Below are positions 27,230 to 38,195 of a stretch of 64,000 bases of DNA, piece by piece; position 1 is the first letter of the stretch, and each line of letters opens with the position of its first letter. A program made the translations under genes and the position numbers. The notes under the pieces were generated by a model. The model saw only the letters and a program-made list of their open reading frames with translations. It made no database searches and was not told the DNA's origin. This DNA is from Verticillium longisporum (taxonomy: Eukaryota > Ascomycota > Sordariomycetes > Glomerellales > Plectosphaerellaceae): the NCBI GenBank assembly GCA_019188255.1, contig JAETXT010000002.1, forward strand, positions 3,968,001 to 4,032,000, given 5' to 3'.

Positions 27230-27275
27230 ACGTAATCCACAAGCGAGTGGTTCACCCATGCGAGTGGTTCACTTC
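27230..27275 (+). repeat. TIR of Fot-like copy 2 (transposase 3' side)
   Basis: A 46-bp terminal inverted repeat beginning acgtaatccac; the inner 15-mer begins atgcg, the same variant as the right TIR of copy 1. Confidence 0.9.
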
Positions 27276-27336
27276 ACCCCGACCCGACAAACATTCCGAG
27301 GAAAACCTCAACCCAAACGCCGTAAATCAATTAAAA

Positions 27337-27846
27337 TCACTCCTCCTCGTCTTTTGCAGACGATGAGATAGCTACCTGACAAGTTCTCGCGTTGTGGCCG
27401 GTCTTCCCGCATACGCTACAGCATCGTTTCTTCGGCTGGGACCACGACGCGGGACCCGGGTTCTGCAGCGTTTCCTCTTTTATCTGGATATCTACTTCCT
27501 TCTGAGCAATCTTGTCCTGTCCCTCGCCTACAGCCATGCTTCCTCCTTCCCGGAGACGTAGCTTTTTGGCCCTCCGGCGTCGGCTTAGTGTAGCATTTTC
27601 CTCTCGAAGGATCATAACCTCTGACTTCAAAAGAGCGATCTGGTGCATAACACCCCGCGTCCCCTTCGCAAGATAGTCAACAGCATCTAAAATTGACGTT
27701 GGGGAGCTTCCCTGGTGGCGTGAGATTCGCCCTTTGATGAAGTCAGTCTGGGAACCTGCCTCGAGCAGGTTAGTGGGCGTCTTAGAGACCCAAGAATCAC
27801 GCTCCCCGTGGGACGTCCCCGGAGGCGTCGTCGTCCTCAACCTCAC
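27337..27846 (-). pseudogene. Transposase C-terminal part in a shifted frame (copy 2)
   Basis: A frame of 169 codons overlapping the end of the DDE frame; it begins at GTG and is offset so that one extra base upstream would join the two. It carries a leucine-rich segment and the CCHC zinc knuckle CSVCGKTGHNARTC. The product is identical to that of copy 1. I read it as the detached C-terminus of the transposase rather than a second protein; a ribosomal frameshift that joins them cannot be excluded from sequence alone. Confidence 0.8.
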
Positions 27847-28991
27847 ATCCAGCTTTGACAGGACTGTTTCCGGGTTATGGGGGACAAGCCCCGCTCCTCG
27901 AAAGCCTCCCTGGATGTTTTTTCTGTCATTGCTTGCTGAAATGCAGCCGAAAACGCCGGGAAGAAGTCCTCTTTGCTGATGTGCGTTGTACCCGCCCTCA
28001 TCCTATCCTCGATTTGCCGACCGTATGCTTTCTTTAGTGGGCCAAAACACCCAACATCGAGAGGCTGGAGTAGATGTGACGAATGAGGAGGCATACAGAG
28101 TGTGATGATGTTGTTCTCCTTGCAGTAGAGTTCGAAGTCGACCGAGTGGTGACTTTCGTGGCCATCCAGGATCAGTAGGCGATAACCGCCCGAAGTACGG
28201 GACTTTGTATGCCTGTCAAAATGCCGAATCCATTCCAGACCAATATCATTCGTCGTCCAGCCGTTTGGAGATGTTGCGATTCTCCAGTCGCGAGAAATCG
28301 CGTCGTCCTGGTACCAGCTCGAGAGGTGGTACTTGCCCGAAACCACGATGAACGGCGGGACGGAGAAACCCAACGCGCCAACGCCCTGGATCACCGTAAC
28401 CCATTCCCGGTTGCCTGGCTGCCTCATCTTCACATTGGACCGTCTTTCCGAACTGGTCACGACCATTCCGTTGGCGATAACGCCCATCTGGAAGCCGGTC
28501 TCGTCAAAGTTGTACATGTCAGCCTCTTGGATGCCGTACTTGGCGATCATGTTATGCACGAGGCGGAACCACGCGTTTATCGCGTCCGGATCTTCGCATT
28601 GGGCCCTCTTGTAGTCGTACTTGCGAAAGAAACGCGTCCGGAGCTCTGGTTGCCGTTTGACGAAGTTTGCGGCCCAGTTCTTCCCGACGCGTGGCGCGTC
28701 ACGGTCGGCAAGCAGGCGATTCGCCATATCTCCGACCTCACCCAACCGGGGAGGGTAAGATCGCGCATCTAGGTCAAGGATATATTCGACAATAGTTTTC
28801 TCTTCTAGTACTGTTAATTTGGCAGAATTGGGCGGGCTTTCGCGTCGGGAGGGTTTGCCCTTCTGGCGTCGGAGGAGCGTCGTTAAGGGGACGGTGTAGA
28901 TCCTCGCAGCACTCCGGGCGCTTAGGTTCGGGTCATTGTCCATAGCTTGGATAGCAAGGAATAATTGACCTTCTTTTGAAAGAGTCTCCAT
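27843..28991 (-). CDS. Fot1/pogo-family transposase, DDE part (copy 2)
   Basis: An open frame of 382 codons starting at the ATG at 28,991, 99 bp inside the TIR end. It has the same domain order as copy 1: psq-type HTH, CENP-B/Tc5-type DNA-binding region, and DDE_1 core with D163, D276 and D312 (DD35D). This copy keeps the A6 run, so the frame runs on to read REAFEERGLSPI before ending at SWM. Related fungal transposases are expected to read GLVP at that point, and the downstream frame does so. One base therefore seems to be missing in the G-run of cggggc, shared by both copies. Fungal Fot1-type transposases are about 540 residues, which equals the two frames together. Whether the 382-residue form is active cannot be told. 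Confidence 0.9.
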   Translation of the reverse strand: METLSKEGQLFLAIQAMDNDPNLSARSAARIYTVPLTTLLRRQKGKPSRRESPPNSAKLTVLEEKTIVEYILDLDARSYPPRLGEVGDMANRLLADRDAPRVGKNWAANFVKRQPELRTRFFRKYDYKRAQCEDPDAINAWFRLVHNMIAKYGIQEADMYNFDETGFQMGVIANGMVVTSSERRSNVKMRQPGNREWVTVIQGVGALGFSVPPFIVVSGKYHLSSWYQDDAISRDWRIATSPNGWTTNDIGLEWIRHFDRHTKSRTSGGYRLLILDGHESHHSVDFELYCKENNIITLCMPPHSSHLLQPLDVGCFGPLKKAYGRQIEDRMRAGTTHISKEDFFPAFSAAFQQAMTEKTSREAFEERGLSPITRKQSCQSWM

Positions 28992-29043
28992 CGCGGGCGG
29001 AGGTGGAATCTGTAGAATTCAGGTGTAGGTCGTGGGCCCGGGC

Positions 29044-29089
29044 GAAGTGAACCACTCGCTTGGGTGAACCACTCGCTTGTGGATTACGT
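29044..29089 (-). repeat. TIR of Fot-like copy 2 (transposase 5' side)
   Basis: A 46-bp terminal inverted repeat with two intact direct copies of the 15-mer aagcgagtggttcac when read inward. Confidence 0.9.
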
Positions 29090-29349
29090 TAGCTTAGGTA
29101 GTAATCTTAGGTATAGGAGTCCTAAGATACTTAAAGTAGATAGTATTCCTATAGATTATATAATAGAGGGTTTCTCTATTATTAAGCTCTTATAAGAGTC
29201 TTAAAATATTTAAAGTAAATAGTACTCTTATAATTATTTATAAAGTATAATCGATAAGCTTATATATAGTAAATTTACTATTTATAGGATTGATCTTAAC
29301 TTTTCTAGCTCTAGTTATTCTATATTATATTAAATATAATACTAATTAA
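29090..29349 (-). mobile_element. Copia family B fragment (reverse, 5' internal end)
   Basis: Reverse complement of the first ~260 bp of the family B internal region (equivalent to 18,406-18,665). It joins the LTR at 29,350-29,638 and is interrupted at a TA by Fot-like copy 2. Confidence 0.75.
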
Positions 29350-29638
29350 TATTAAGAGGGCTTTATTATTTATATAAACCCTAATTTATTACTTTAGCTA
29401 TACCTAAGAGCTCTAAATAGGTAGGGTAGATAATATAAGACTTATAATAATTATTAATACTATCTCTTTAAATTACTACTATCTATATAAATTAGATATA
29501 CTTATTTAATTTACTAATTATATAAGCTATAAACTATATACTCTTAAGAGCTATAAATCCTAGCCCTAGTAATTACTATATCGGTAAATCCTATATAGTA
29601 ATTACCGCTCTAAGCGATTCCTTAATATTAGTTTAATA
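29350..29638 (-). repeat. Copia family B LTR (reverse)
   Basis: Matches the family B LTR in reverse: it starts tattaagagggc and ends tagtttaata on the plus strand. It is the 5' LTR of the minus-strand element that continues to 29,090 and then beyond the transposon. Immediately to its right is the integrase region of another family B copy. Confidence 0.8.
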
Positions 29639-32610
29639 TTAATATATATTCCTCTAAACTCTATTAAACTATTAATTATATTAATTATAATTATTATATT
29701 AGAAATTAATATAACTTTATAGGGATTAGTCTATTTCTCTTATTCTTAGAATATAAGAATATCGCTTCCTAGTTCTAGTAATCTTAATAATAATTATTTC
29801 ATATTTAATCTATTATGAATATTAAGAATATTATTAACCTTCTATTTAGTAATTATTTATTAAAGCTCTATTATTACTTTATTAACTATTTTAATATATT
29901 ATATTTAGATTATAAAAAGTACTAAATTAATAATAATCCTATATATTACTCTAAATATAAATAATATAAATAATAATCTATTAAGCTTAATACTATTATT
30001 TATTACCTTTATAGCTCCTTAAAGTAGTAATTCTAAGCTTATATTATAAGACTCTACTTTTAAGATCTTATATACTCTATATATTAGCTTATAATAGCTC
30101 TTAACTTTATTAATTAATTAATAAGCCTTTATAGGGATCTAATAGTAGGTTATATTTAGGAGGTATACCTCTACCCTAAACTTTATAGAAGTAAAGTTCA
30201 TTCTAGTATTAATAGTTATAATATCTAGAGGTCTAAGATATATATCTAATTAATACCTCTTAAAGGCTTCTTATATTATATAAGCTATAAAATTAGGAAT
30301 AAAAGTTATAGATTAGGATCCTATATTTATATTACTTATATAAAGAATAAGCTTCCTATCTAAATATATAATATTAATTAAAATCTTATAATTAAAGTTA
30401 ATATCTAATTTTAAAGTAAATTTAAAGTATTATAGAGACTTCCCTTTAATCTAATAATAATAATAGAAGTAGTTTATTAGTTCTAGAGTATCCCGATTTA
30501 TATTATAGTCTATTCTTTAGAATAGGTTCTATAGCTTCTCTATAGATAAATAATTAAACCGCTTATAAATATATTAGAGCTCTATTTTTATTAAAAATGC
30601 TATTCTATTACTCTCTATCCCTATTATATAGATAATCCTAGAATTAATATAAATCTTTATATTTAGGAAAAACTATAAATAGCTCTATTTATAGAAGATA
30701 AGTATATACTCTTAGATCTCTTTAATATACTTTATTAATTTATTATATATATTATTTAAGAAGATTCTAAGATTATCTATCTCCTTAATATAAAGTAGGA
30801 ATAGGGTATCTATTAAGATAATATAGAATATAATTCTCCTAATTAATATTAGAATAATAATCTCCTCTATTATAGATATAGGGTTTCCTATTCTAAATCT
30901 TATTCTAGCCCTTATTCCCTATTTATTACTTATTAAGCTTAATATTAGGGCTATTAGGGCCCTTATTTATAAAGTATTTATTATTAAAACTAATATTATA
31001 TTTATATTAAGGATAATACTATATTATATAGAAGTATTATTAATTTAATACTAAATAAAGAGCTATTCTATTAAAGCTATTATTTTAGCCTTTAAACTAT
31101 TTCTTTTAATTCTATATTAGAACGACTTATTTACTAGGAAATATATAATATAAGTATTTATTAATTCGCTCTTAGAATTAGACCTATAAATATAATTTAC
31201 TCTTAGTTTATTAGAAATAGGATTATCTAATTCTAAGCTCTTAATAGGTTCTATTATTATTAAAAGTTAATAGTATCCCTTCTATTAATCCCTATATACT
31301 TCTTATATATATTTCTATTACTCTTTTAAGTATGATTATTCTTTAAGAGAGTCCTTTATCGATTTATAATTTAATTTAGAATATCTCTAGTATTTATAAA
31401 TTCTAATAATCTAATAATTATTAATTCTATATATTAATTACTCTCTACGATCTCCCTTTCTATTAGCTTAATAATATCTGCTCTTATAATATCTATTAAT
31501 ATAGAAGTATTTAAATATTCTAATATTCTCTTCTACTTTTAATATACTTTTAAGCTATATAGATAATATATTAAAAGATAGCTCTAGCTTTATTAATATA
31601 ATCTTTAGCTCTAGGATACTTAAAATTGCCTTTAGAGTATTTATATAGAGATAAGTCTCTTCTTTAAATATAAAACTAAGTATTCTCTAATATTTTATAG
31701 TTTTCGGATTTAGGATAATTAAGTATTCCCTATAAATTATTACTTATTATCCTATTAATCTCCCTATTCTTTTATTCTTTAGAATATTAAATCCTAATTA
31801 ATAATAATTAACTTTATTATATTAAATATTTCCTTTTATAAGAATATTAATATTAATCTCTTTAATATTTTAGTATTTATTATTCTTAGAAGAGGGATCC
31901 TATATTCTATTAGATATACCTTTAATATTCGAATAATCGTTATATTATAGGAATTAAAGTCCTCTTTAATCTAGCCTTAGGAGTCTTCGATAAATGCTTC
32001 TAAGAAGTAAACTCCTTTTATAGTCCTATATATATTTATTATTTTAAGGATCTAAATATTCTTAAGATCTATAAATATTAAATCTAATAATCTAGGGAAC
32101 TATAATTCTATTCTATTAATAATAAAGTTAATATTAAGACGTTTCTTAATTTTCTATCTTAAATATAATATACTAAGTTCTTCTAGAATACTATCGAACT
32201 CCTATTATATCTTTTTAATACTCTCTAGCTCTATTATAGAGCTATTACTATAATCCGAGGAGCTTATTATTATTAATTTTATTAAAGCTATAATATAATT
32301 AATCAACTATTCTATAGAGCTTTATTTATTAGGTTTAATAGCTAGTAATATAGCCTAGGTAGTAATCTTAAGTATAAAAGTCCTAAGATACTCGAAGTAG
32401 ATAGTACTTCTATAGATTATATAATAGGGGATTTCCCTATTACTAAGCTCTTATAAAAGTCCTAAAATACTTAAAGTAAATAATATTCTTATAATTACTT
32501 ATAAAGCATAATCGATAAGCTTATATATAGTAGATTTACTATTTATAGGATTAATCCTAATTTCTCTAGCTCTAGCTATTCTATATTATATTAAACGTAA
32601 TACTAATTAA
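29639..32610 (-). mobile_element. Copia family B relic (reverse, gag to integrase)
   Basis: Reverse complement of about 18,406-21,945 of copy B2, strongly RIP-mutated. Its 5' LTR is at 32,611-32,899. The 3' half is missing; the element is cut in the integrase by the LTR ending at 29,638. It overlaps in element coordinates with 25,596-27,229, so the two are different copies. Confidence 0.75.
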
Positions 32611-32899
32611 TATTAGGAAGGCTTTACTATTTATATAAACCTTAATTTATTACTTTAACTATACCTAAGAGCTCTAAATAGATAGGGTTAGTAATATAAG
32701 ACTTATAATAATTATTAATACTATCTCTCTAAATTACTACTATTTACGTAAATTAGATTCACCTATTTAATTTACTAATTACGTAAGCTATAAATTATAT
32801 ACTCCTAAGAGCTATAAATCCTAGCCCTAGTAATTACTATATTAGTAAATCCTATATAATAATTACCGACCTAGGCAATCCTCTAATATTAGTTTAATA
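32611..32899 (-). repeat. Copia family B LTR (reverse)
   Basis: The 5' LTR of the relic at 29,639-32,610. It ends with tagtttaata on the plus strand, the mirror of the family start. Confidence 0.75.
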
Positions 32900-35800
32900 G
32901 GAACCCTATTAATTTAATATAATAGAAGAATAAGTAGTCTTAATAGAAGAGGGATCGTAAATATAGAGACTATACCCCTCTAAGTATTTATCTCTCGCTA
33001 TTAAGGTTATATAACCTTTAATATTATTAATATAGGAGGAAAATAAATTATCCTAAGTATCCTATAGCTTAGATAATAGAACCCTTAGATTAACTAGATA
33101 ATTAGCTATATCTAGTAGAATACGTTAGCCCCTAAGGAAAGACCTATAAACGGTCTCTTAAGCAACCTCTAACTAGCCCTTATAAATAGGGATAACTTAG
33201 AAGAGATAACCCTAAAAGAGCTTATAAAAGAATAATAAGATAAACTACGAAATATACTTAGAGAATACTAGAAATATAAGAAAATCTTCCGAGAAGAAGT
33301 CGATATAGTATTACCTAAGTATATATACTATAATTACGAGATTCTAATTAAGGAAGGGAAAAGCCCTTAGTTTAATAAAATCTACGGATTAAACCCCTAA
33401 TAGATAGATACTCTTAATAAGTACTTTAAGGAGAAATTTAGAAAGGGATATATTTAATTATTAATATCCTTAATAGAATACTCTATCTTCTTTATATTAA
33501 AGAAGAATAATAAAAAGAAAATTAATTATCGATAATTAAACGATATTATTATTAAGAAGTATTATTTATTACTTTTAATCTTAGAACTATAGGATATATT
33601 AATAGAAGCTAATTAATTTATAGCGCTTAACTTTAAAGAAGCCTATAACTTTATATATATTAAAGATAAAGAAGAATAGAAGATAGTATTTCGAATACGA
33701 TAAAGATATTACGAATATTTAATTATACTATTTGGATTAATTAATACCCCTATAACTTTCTAGAATATAATTAATAACGCTTTAAGAGAATTTCTAAATA
33801 TCTTTATAATAATATATTTTAATAATATTTTAATCTTCTCGAAAATAATAGAGGAATATAAAGGGTATATATACTAGGTCCTTATACGATTATATTAATA
33901 TAAACTATTAATAGAACCTAAAAAAGCTAAATTCTATATATAGGAAGCAGATTTCCTAAAATATATAATTATTCTAGGAGAAATTAAGATAGAGAAATCT
34001 AAAGTAGTAGCTATTAGGGAATAGCTTATATTAAAGAATATTAAGGATCTTAGAATATTCCTTAATATTATTTACTTTTATCGACGATTCTTAAAAGGAT
34101 ATAATAAATTCATTAATCCTTTAATAAACCTTATAATTAAAGATATAGAGTTCGTATAGAATAAACCCTAAGAAAAAGCATTCTATTAGATTATCGATAT
34201 TATCCTTACTGAATTAATTCTCTAGATAATAGACCCCGAAAAACCTATAGAAGTCGAGATAGATACGTCCGACTTCGCTATTAAGGGATAACTAGAATGG
34301 AGGGACGATTAAGGATATCTATATTTAATAGCCTTCTTCTCGAAAAAGCTATATAGACTAGAACTTAATTATTAGATCTATAATAAAGAATTTATAGTAA
34401 TTATCGAAGCCTTTAAAGAATAGAAGATTTACTTCTTAAGAATATAATATGAAGTTAAAGTCTATATTAACTATAAGAGCTTCGCTTATTTTATAATTAA
34501 TAAGGATTTTAATATATAATAGATTAGATAAATAGAATTCCTCTCTAAATTTAATTTTACTATTATTTATTATAAAAGATTAAATAATAATAGAGCGGAT
34601 ATCCTAAATAGATATTTAGATTATAAGTAAAGTACGCCCCTTAATATTAATACTATCTTAATAGAAGATAAGAAAGGGAATCTTATCCCTTATTATTATA
34701 TATTAATAATTATAACTTATATAATATCTATTAACTTATCTATAGAAGTCTCGGACCTTATCCGATAAATATATAGAGCTAAGGCTTATAGATATTAAGG
34801 AGTAACAAAAACCTTCGCTTAACTTAGGAAGTACTATAACTTTAAAGGAATTAAATAAAATATTACTATAATTATTTATAATTACGACCTCTATAAGAAA
34901 ATTAAAGTAAAGAGATATAGACTTTATAGGGAGCTTAAGGCTTTATTTATATTAATAATAGCCTAGGAATAAGTTTTACTAGACTTTATTATTAGCCTTC
35001 CCCTATTAAAAGAACTACTTATAGGAGCTATTTATAATAATATCCTAATAATCGTAGACCGATTAATTAAATACTCCTATTTTCTACTATATAAAGCTAT
35101 AAATATAGTAGAAGAACTCGCCTATATATTCCTCCGAAATATCGTAGAATAGTATAAACTATTAAAGGAATTAATATTAAATAGAGATAAACTCTTTACT
35201 AGTAACTTCTAGAAGTTATTTATCGCTTAATTTAGAGCTAAATATAAGCTATCTATAGCTTTCTATTTATAGATAAACGGATAGATAGAAAGAACGAACT
35301 AAACCTTAGAGTAATACCTCTAATATTATATTAACTATTAATAAGATAATTAGGTTATATTATTATCTATTATATAATTTATATATAATAGTTTACCTGG
35401 CGAATTAATAAAGGAATTACTTTTCTATATAAACTATAACTATAATTTAATAGCTTATATAGAACGATATAATATACTAGATATATTAAAAGTAATTAAT
35501 ATTATAGCTAATATCCGTAAAATCTAGGACTAAATTAAGCTCGACCTCGAGCTCGTATATATTAGAATAACTATATACGCTAATAAGATAAGGATAAAGG
35601 GACTATCCTTTTAGGAAGGAAGTAATATCTACTTTATTTATTAAAATATTAAAAGTAAACGATTAAACGATAAATTAGATTTTAAGAAATTAAGACCTTT
35701 TAAAATTCTTAAGAAACTCTAAAATACTAATTACTACCTCTTATTATTAGAGAATATAAAGATTTATTCTATTTTTTATATCGTACTTCTAGAATTAATA

Positions 35801-36150
35801 TTATAGGATATATTACTCGAAATTAATATAGAAGTTAAGAATATAAATAAATACGAAATCGAGAGGATCCTTAACTATATAAAAATAAATAAATAAAATA
35901 AATACTTTATTAAATAGAAAAACTATAAATATAAGGAAAATATATAGGAATTAATTAAGAACCCAAACTACTTATAGCTACTCTAAGAGTATTATTACTT
36001 AGTATAGGACTAAGATCCGAAAACTCCTCTCTAAAACCTAATAAGGATTAATCTACGATACTATTAATACCCTACTCCTAGAGGTCCCGTACTACGTTAA
36101 CCTCTTAAGCCTCGAGGCTTAGGTTATCCCTATATAAAGGAAGGATGCTG
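32900..36150 (+). mobile_element. Ty3/gypsy chromovirus relic (RT, RNase H, integrase, chromodomain)
   Basis: Reading the plus strand through stops gives a Ty3/gypsy pol in order. RT is at about 33,330-34,050, with phrases such as YYEYLIILFGLINTP and YFNNILIFSK. RNase H is at about 34,240-34,640 (EVEIDTSDFAIKG, IYNKEFIVIIEAFK). Integrase is at about 34,980-35,500 (RNIVE, NRDKLFTSNF, ERTN). A chromodomain lies near 35,850-35,960 (EIERILNYIK ... FIK-KNYKYKE). The RT box YFNN (33,811-33,830) replaces YxDD by two G-to-A type changes, and many TAG/TAA stops replace CAG, CAA or TGG. I see no 5' LTR or gag, so the copy is 5'-truncated or too degraded there. Chromodomains in this group are known to direct integration to heterochromatin. 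Confidence 0.85.
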
Positions 36151-37178
36151 TCCTCCTTATTTAATTAACGAATCCCTTAAATAAATAACTCGTTACTATA
36201 AATCTTTACTGCTTTCCGTATCTTATAAAGATAGGATAAGCGACCTAAGGCTATCGCTAATTTCGTTTAAAATACTTCTAATTCTATTTTAGTATCCTTA
36301 ATTTCCGCCTTTCGCTTCTTCTACTTAATAAGAGCTTTTTCTACTATATATAATTTATTAGATTATATATAAAGCTATATTAAGGATTAATTTATATATA
36401 GAGACTATACTTATATTATTATAAGAACTAGTACGATGAATATACTCCCTATAGTAGGAGGAACTTAGGGCAGTTTTATAGATAAGGTATCGCTTAAAAT
36501 ACTTAGTATAGAGCATTTTCATTTCGCCCTCAGAATCAATTAAAGTAATAAGCGTTTTACTTTAATCGGTTTTAATAGATAAACGTTTAATAATATAACT
36601 TAATATTTTATTATAATTAATAAGGATAGTAAGAAGAGAACTACTATAAGCAGCTACGACCTATTACTTATAGTTACTAGGATATCGGCCTAGAGGAGGA
36701 GCATTATATAATAACTAAGGAAGCTAGGGGGCTATAAGCTAATAACCCTATAATCGGGGGATATAATAAGATAAGAAGCGGATCTACTAAATAGAATACG
36801 TAATAACTTACCTAGGTATAATAATAAGCTATTAGCTTATTAGGGACGTAATAGTAAGCTAGGGGCTAGCTTATAGGATAATATATTATAATCCTAATAT
36901 TATAGATTACTAATAATTAATAAGTAAGCTATCTAATATAGGCTTACTACCTTATAATAAGGATAGGATAGATAGGTATAAAAGGATAGATATTCTTATA
37001 CTTAGAGATATATTCTCTCTTACGATAGTAATTAATCTAAGTCTTACTTTGTATTCATTATAACGAGTACGTAATGCTTTACAATACTATATCGTCTTAG
37101 AGTTATAACCTAAGCTTCTACTAATAGTAACCCTAACCCTCTAATAGTATTCCCCCCTTCGGAAGCTACTAGGTCGTA
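36151..37178 (+). repeat. Gypsy 3' non-coding region and probable 3' LTR
   Basis: About 1 kb of less AT-extreme DNA lies between the gypsy chromodomain and the next copia B fragment, which begins near 37,179. The last ~490 bp (about 36,690-37,178) include agtacgtaatgctttacaat and a CCCCCC tract and would fit an LTR, but there is no second copy in the window to compare with. The LTR call is inference from position. Confidence 0.45.
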
Positions 37179-37498
37179 ATAATTAATTAATTAATAAAAT
37201 TAAAAGCTATTATAAACTATTTTATAGAATATAGAAGATCTTAAAAGTAAAGTCTTATAATATAAGCTTAGAATCGCTATTTTAAGGAGTAATAAAGGCT
37301 ATAAATAATACTACTAGATCTAATAGATTAATACTTATATTACTTATATTTAGAATAATACTTAGGATTATTATTTATATAGTACGTATTATAAATTAAA
37401 TATAATATATTAAGGCAATTAATAAAGCGATAATAGAGCTTTAAAAGATAATTATTAAATATAAAATTAATAATACTCTTAATATTTATAATAGATTA
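37179..37498 (+). mobile_element. Copia family B fragment (integrase)
   Basis: Colinear with about 21,468-21,785 of copy B2, RIP-mutated. It stops where repeat E begins; family B resumes after repeat E but about 1.4 kb further along the element. Confidence 0.7.
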
Positions 37499-38195
37499 TA
37501 TAGGAGATAGGGCCTTATAACCCTTCTAGGAATTAAGATAAAAGCTAAACTATATTAATATCTATATTATTAGAAAGAGAAAAAGTGGAGCTATATAATA
37601 ATATATTTTTTATATAATTCTATAGAACTATTAAGTAATAATAACTATTTTACTTCTCTTATCTCTTATTAGCTTAGCTTATAAGCTAGAGTAGAACCGA
37701 CTCCACTTCCCTATAGATCTAGAAGTAGCCTATACGCCTTATCTACGCTTAGCCCCTAAGGGTTAGTCTATTAGATATAGAGCAATTCCCCTACTCTACT
37801 TTTTAAGGTTTTTATAATAATAATATATCTTTATTTTTAAGTAAAATTATTACTTCCTATTACGTAGTAATTCCTATCTAATTTCAATGCCCTTAACTAT
37901 TATAAATAGATATCTTCTAAGATAGGCTATACCTCCCTTAGGATTAATCCGAGTACTTATATTAATTCCTTCTAATAACGCTTACCTCTATTCTTATCGT
38001 AAACTATAGTATTCTATAGCTAAAATTCAGGGCTATTAAGATCTTTAATCCGCTCCTCTATCCGACGCCTCCTTCTCGAGATATAATGACTTCTATCTCT
38101 CCCTTCCTCTTATATCCCTTTATCTATTTATCTCTCTATTATCCCTTTACCTATTAAGATAATATTACCTTTAATCGTTGCCTAGAACCTAGACT
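37499..38195 (+). repeat. Repeat E, forward copy
   Basis: Matches 12,366-13,060 along its length and is sandwiched inside a family B copy. The copia sequence between about 21,785 and 23,180 (element equivalent) is missing at this point, so repeat E replaced or accompanied a deletion. Confidence 0.65.

Larger units (their letters stand above)
27230..29089 (-). mobile_element. Fot1/pogo-like DNA transposon, copy 2
   Basis: This 1,860-bp element is in the opposite orientation to copy 1 and essentially identical, one base longer because of an A6 run in the transposase. TA lies outside both ends (27,228-27,229 and 29,090-29,091). It is unmutated by RIP although it lies between RIP-saturated copia pieces. 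Those flanks are both family B on the same strand but about 2.9 kb apart in the element, so this is not a simple insertion into an intact target. Confidence 0.95.

Noticed and set aside
7885..29089. Simple inversion of 9,744-27,229 between the two inverted Fot copies as explanation of the flanks
   Set aside because: Re-pairing the flanks as if inverted does not restore contiguous copia B or repeat E at either site, so a single inversion does not explain the data.
37122..37142. Two CCCTAA-like units (taaccctaaccct), resembling a fungal telomere repeat
   Set aside because: Only two units inside a probable LTR, with copia sequence on the far side; too short for a telomere or interstitial telomere claim.
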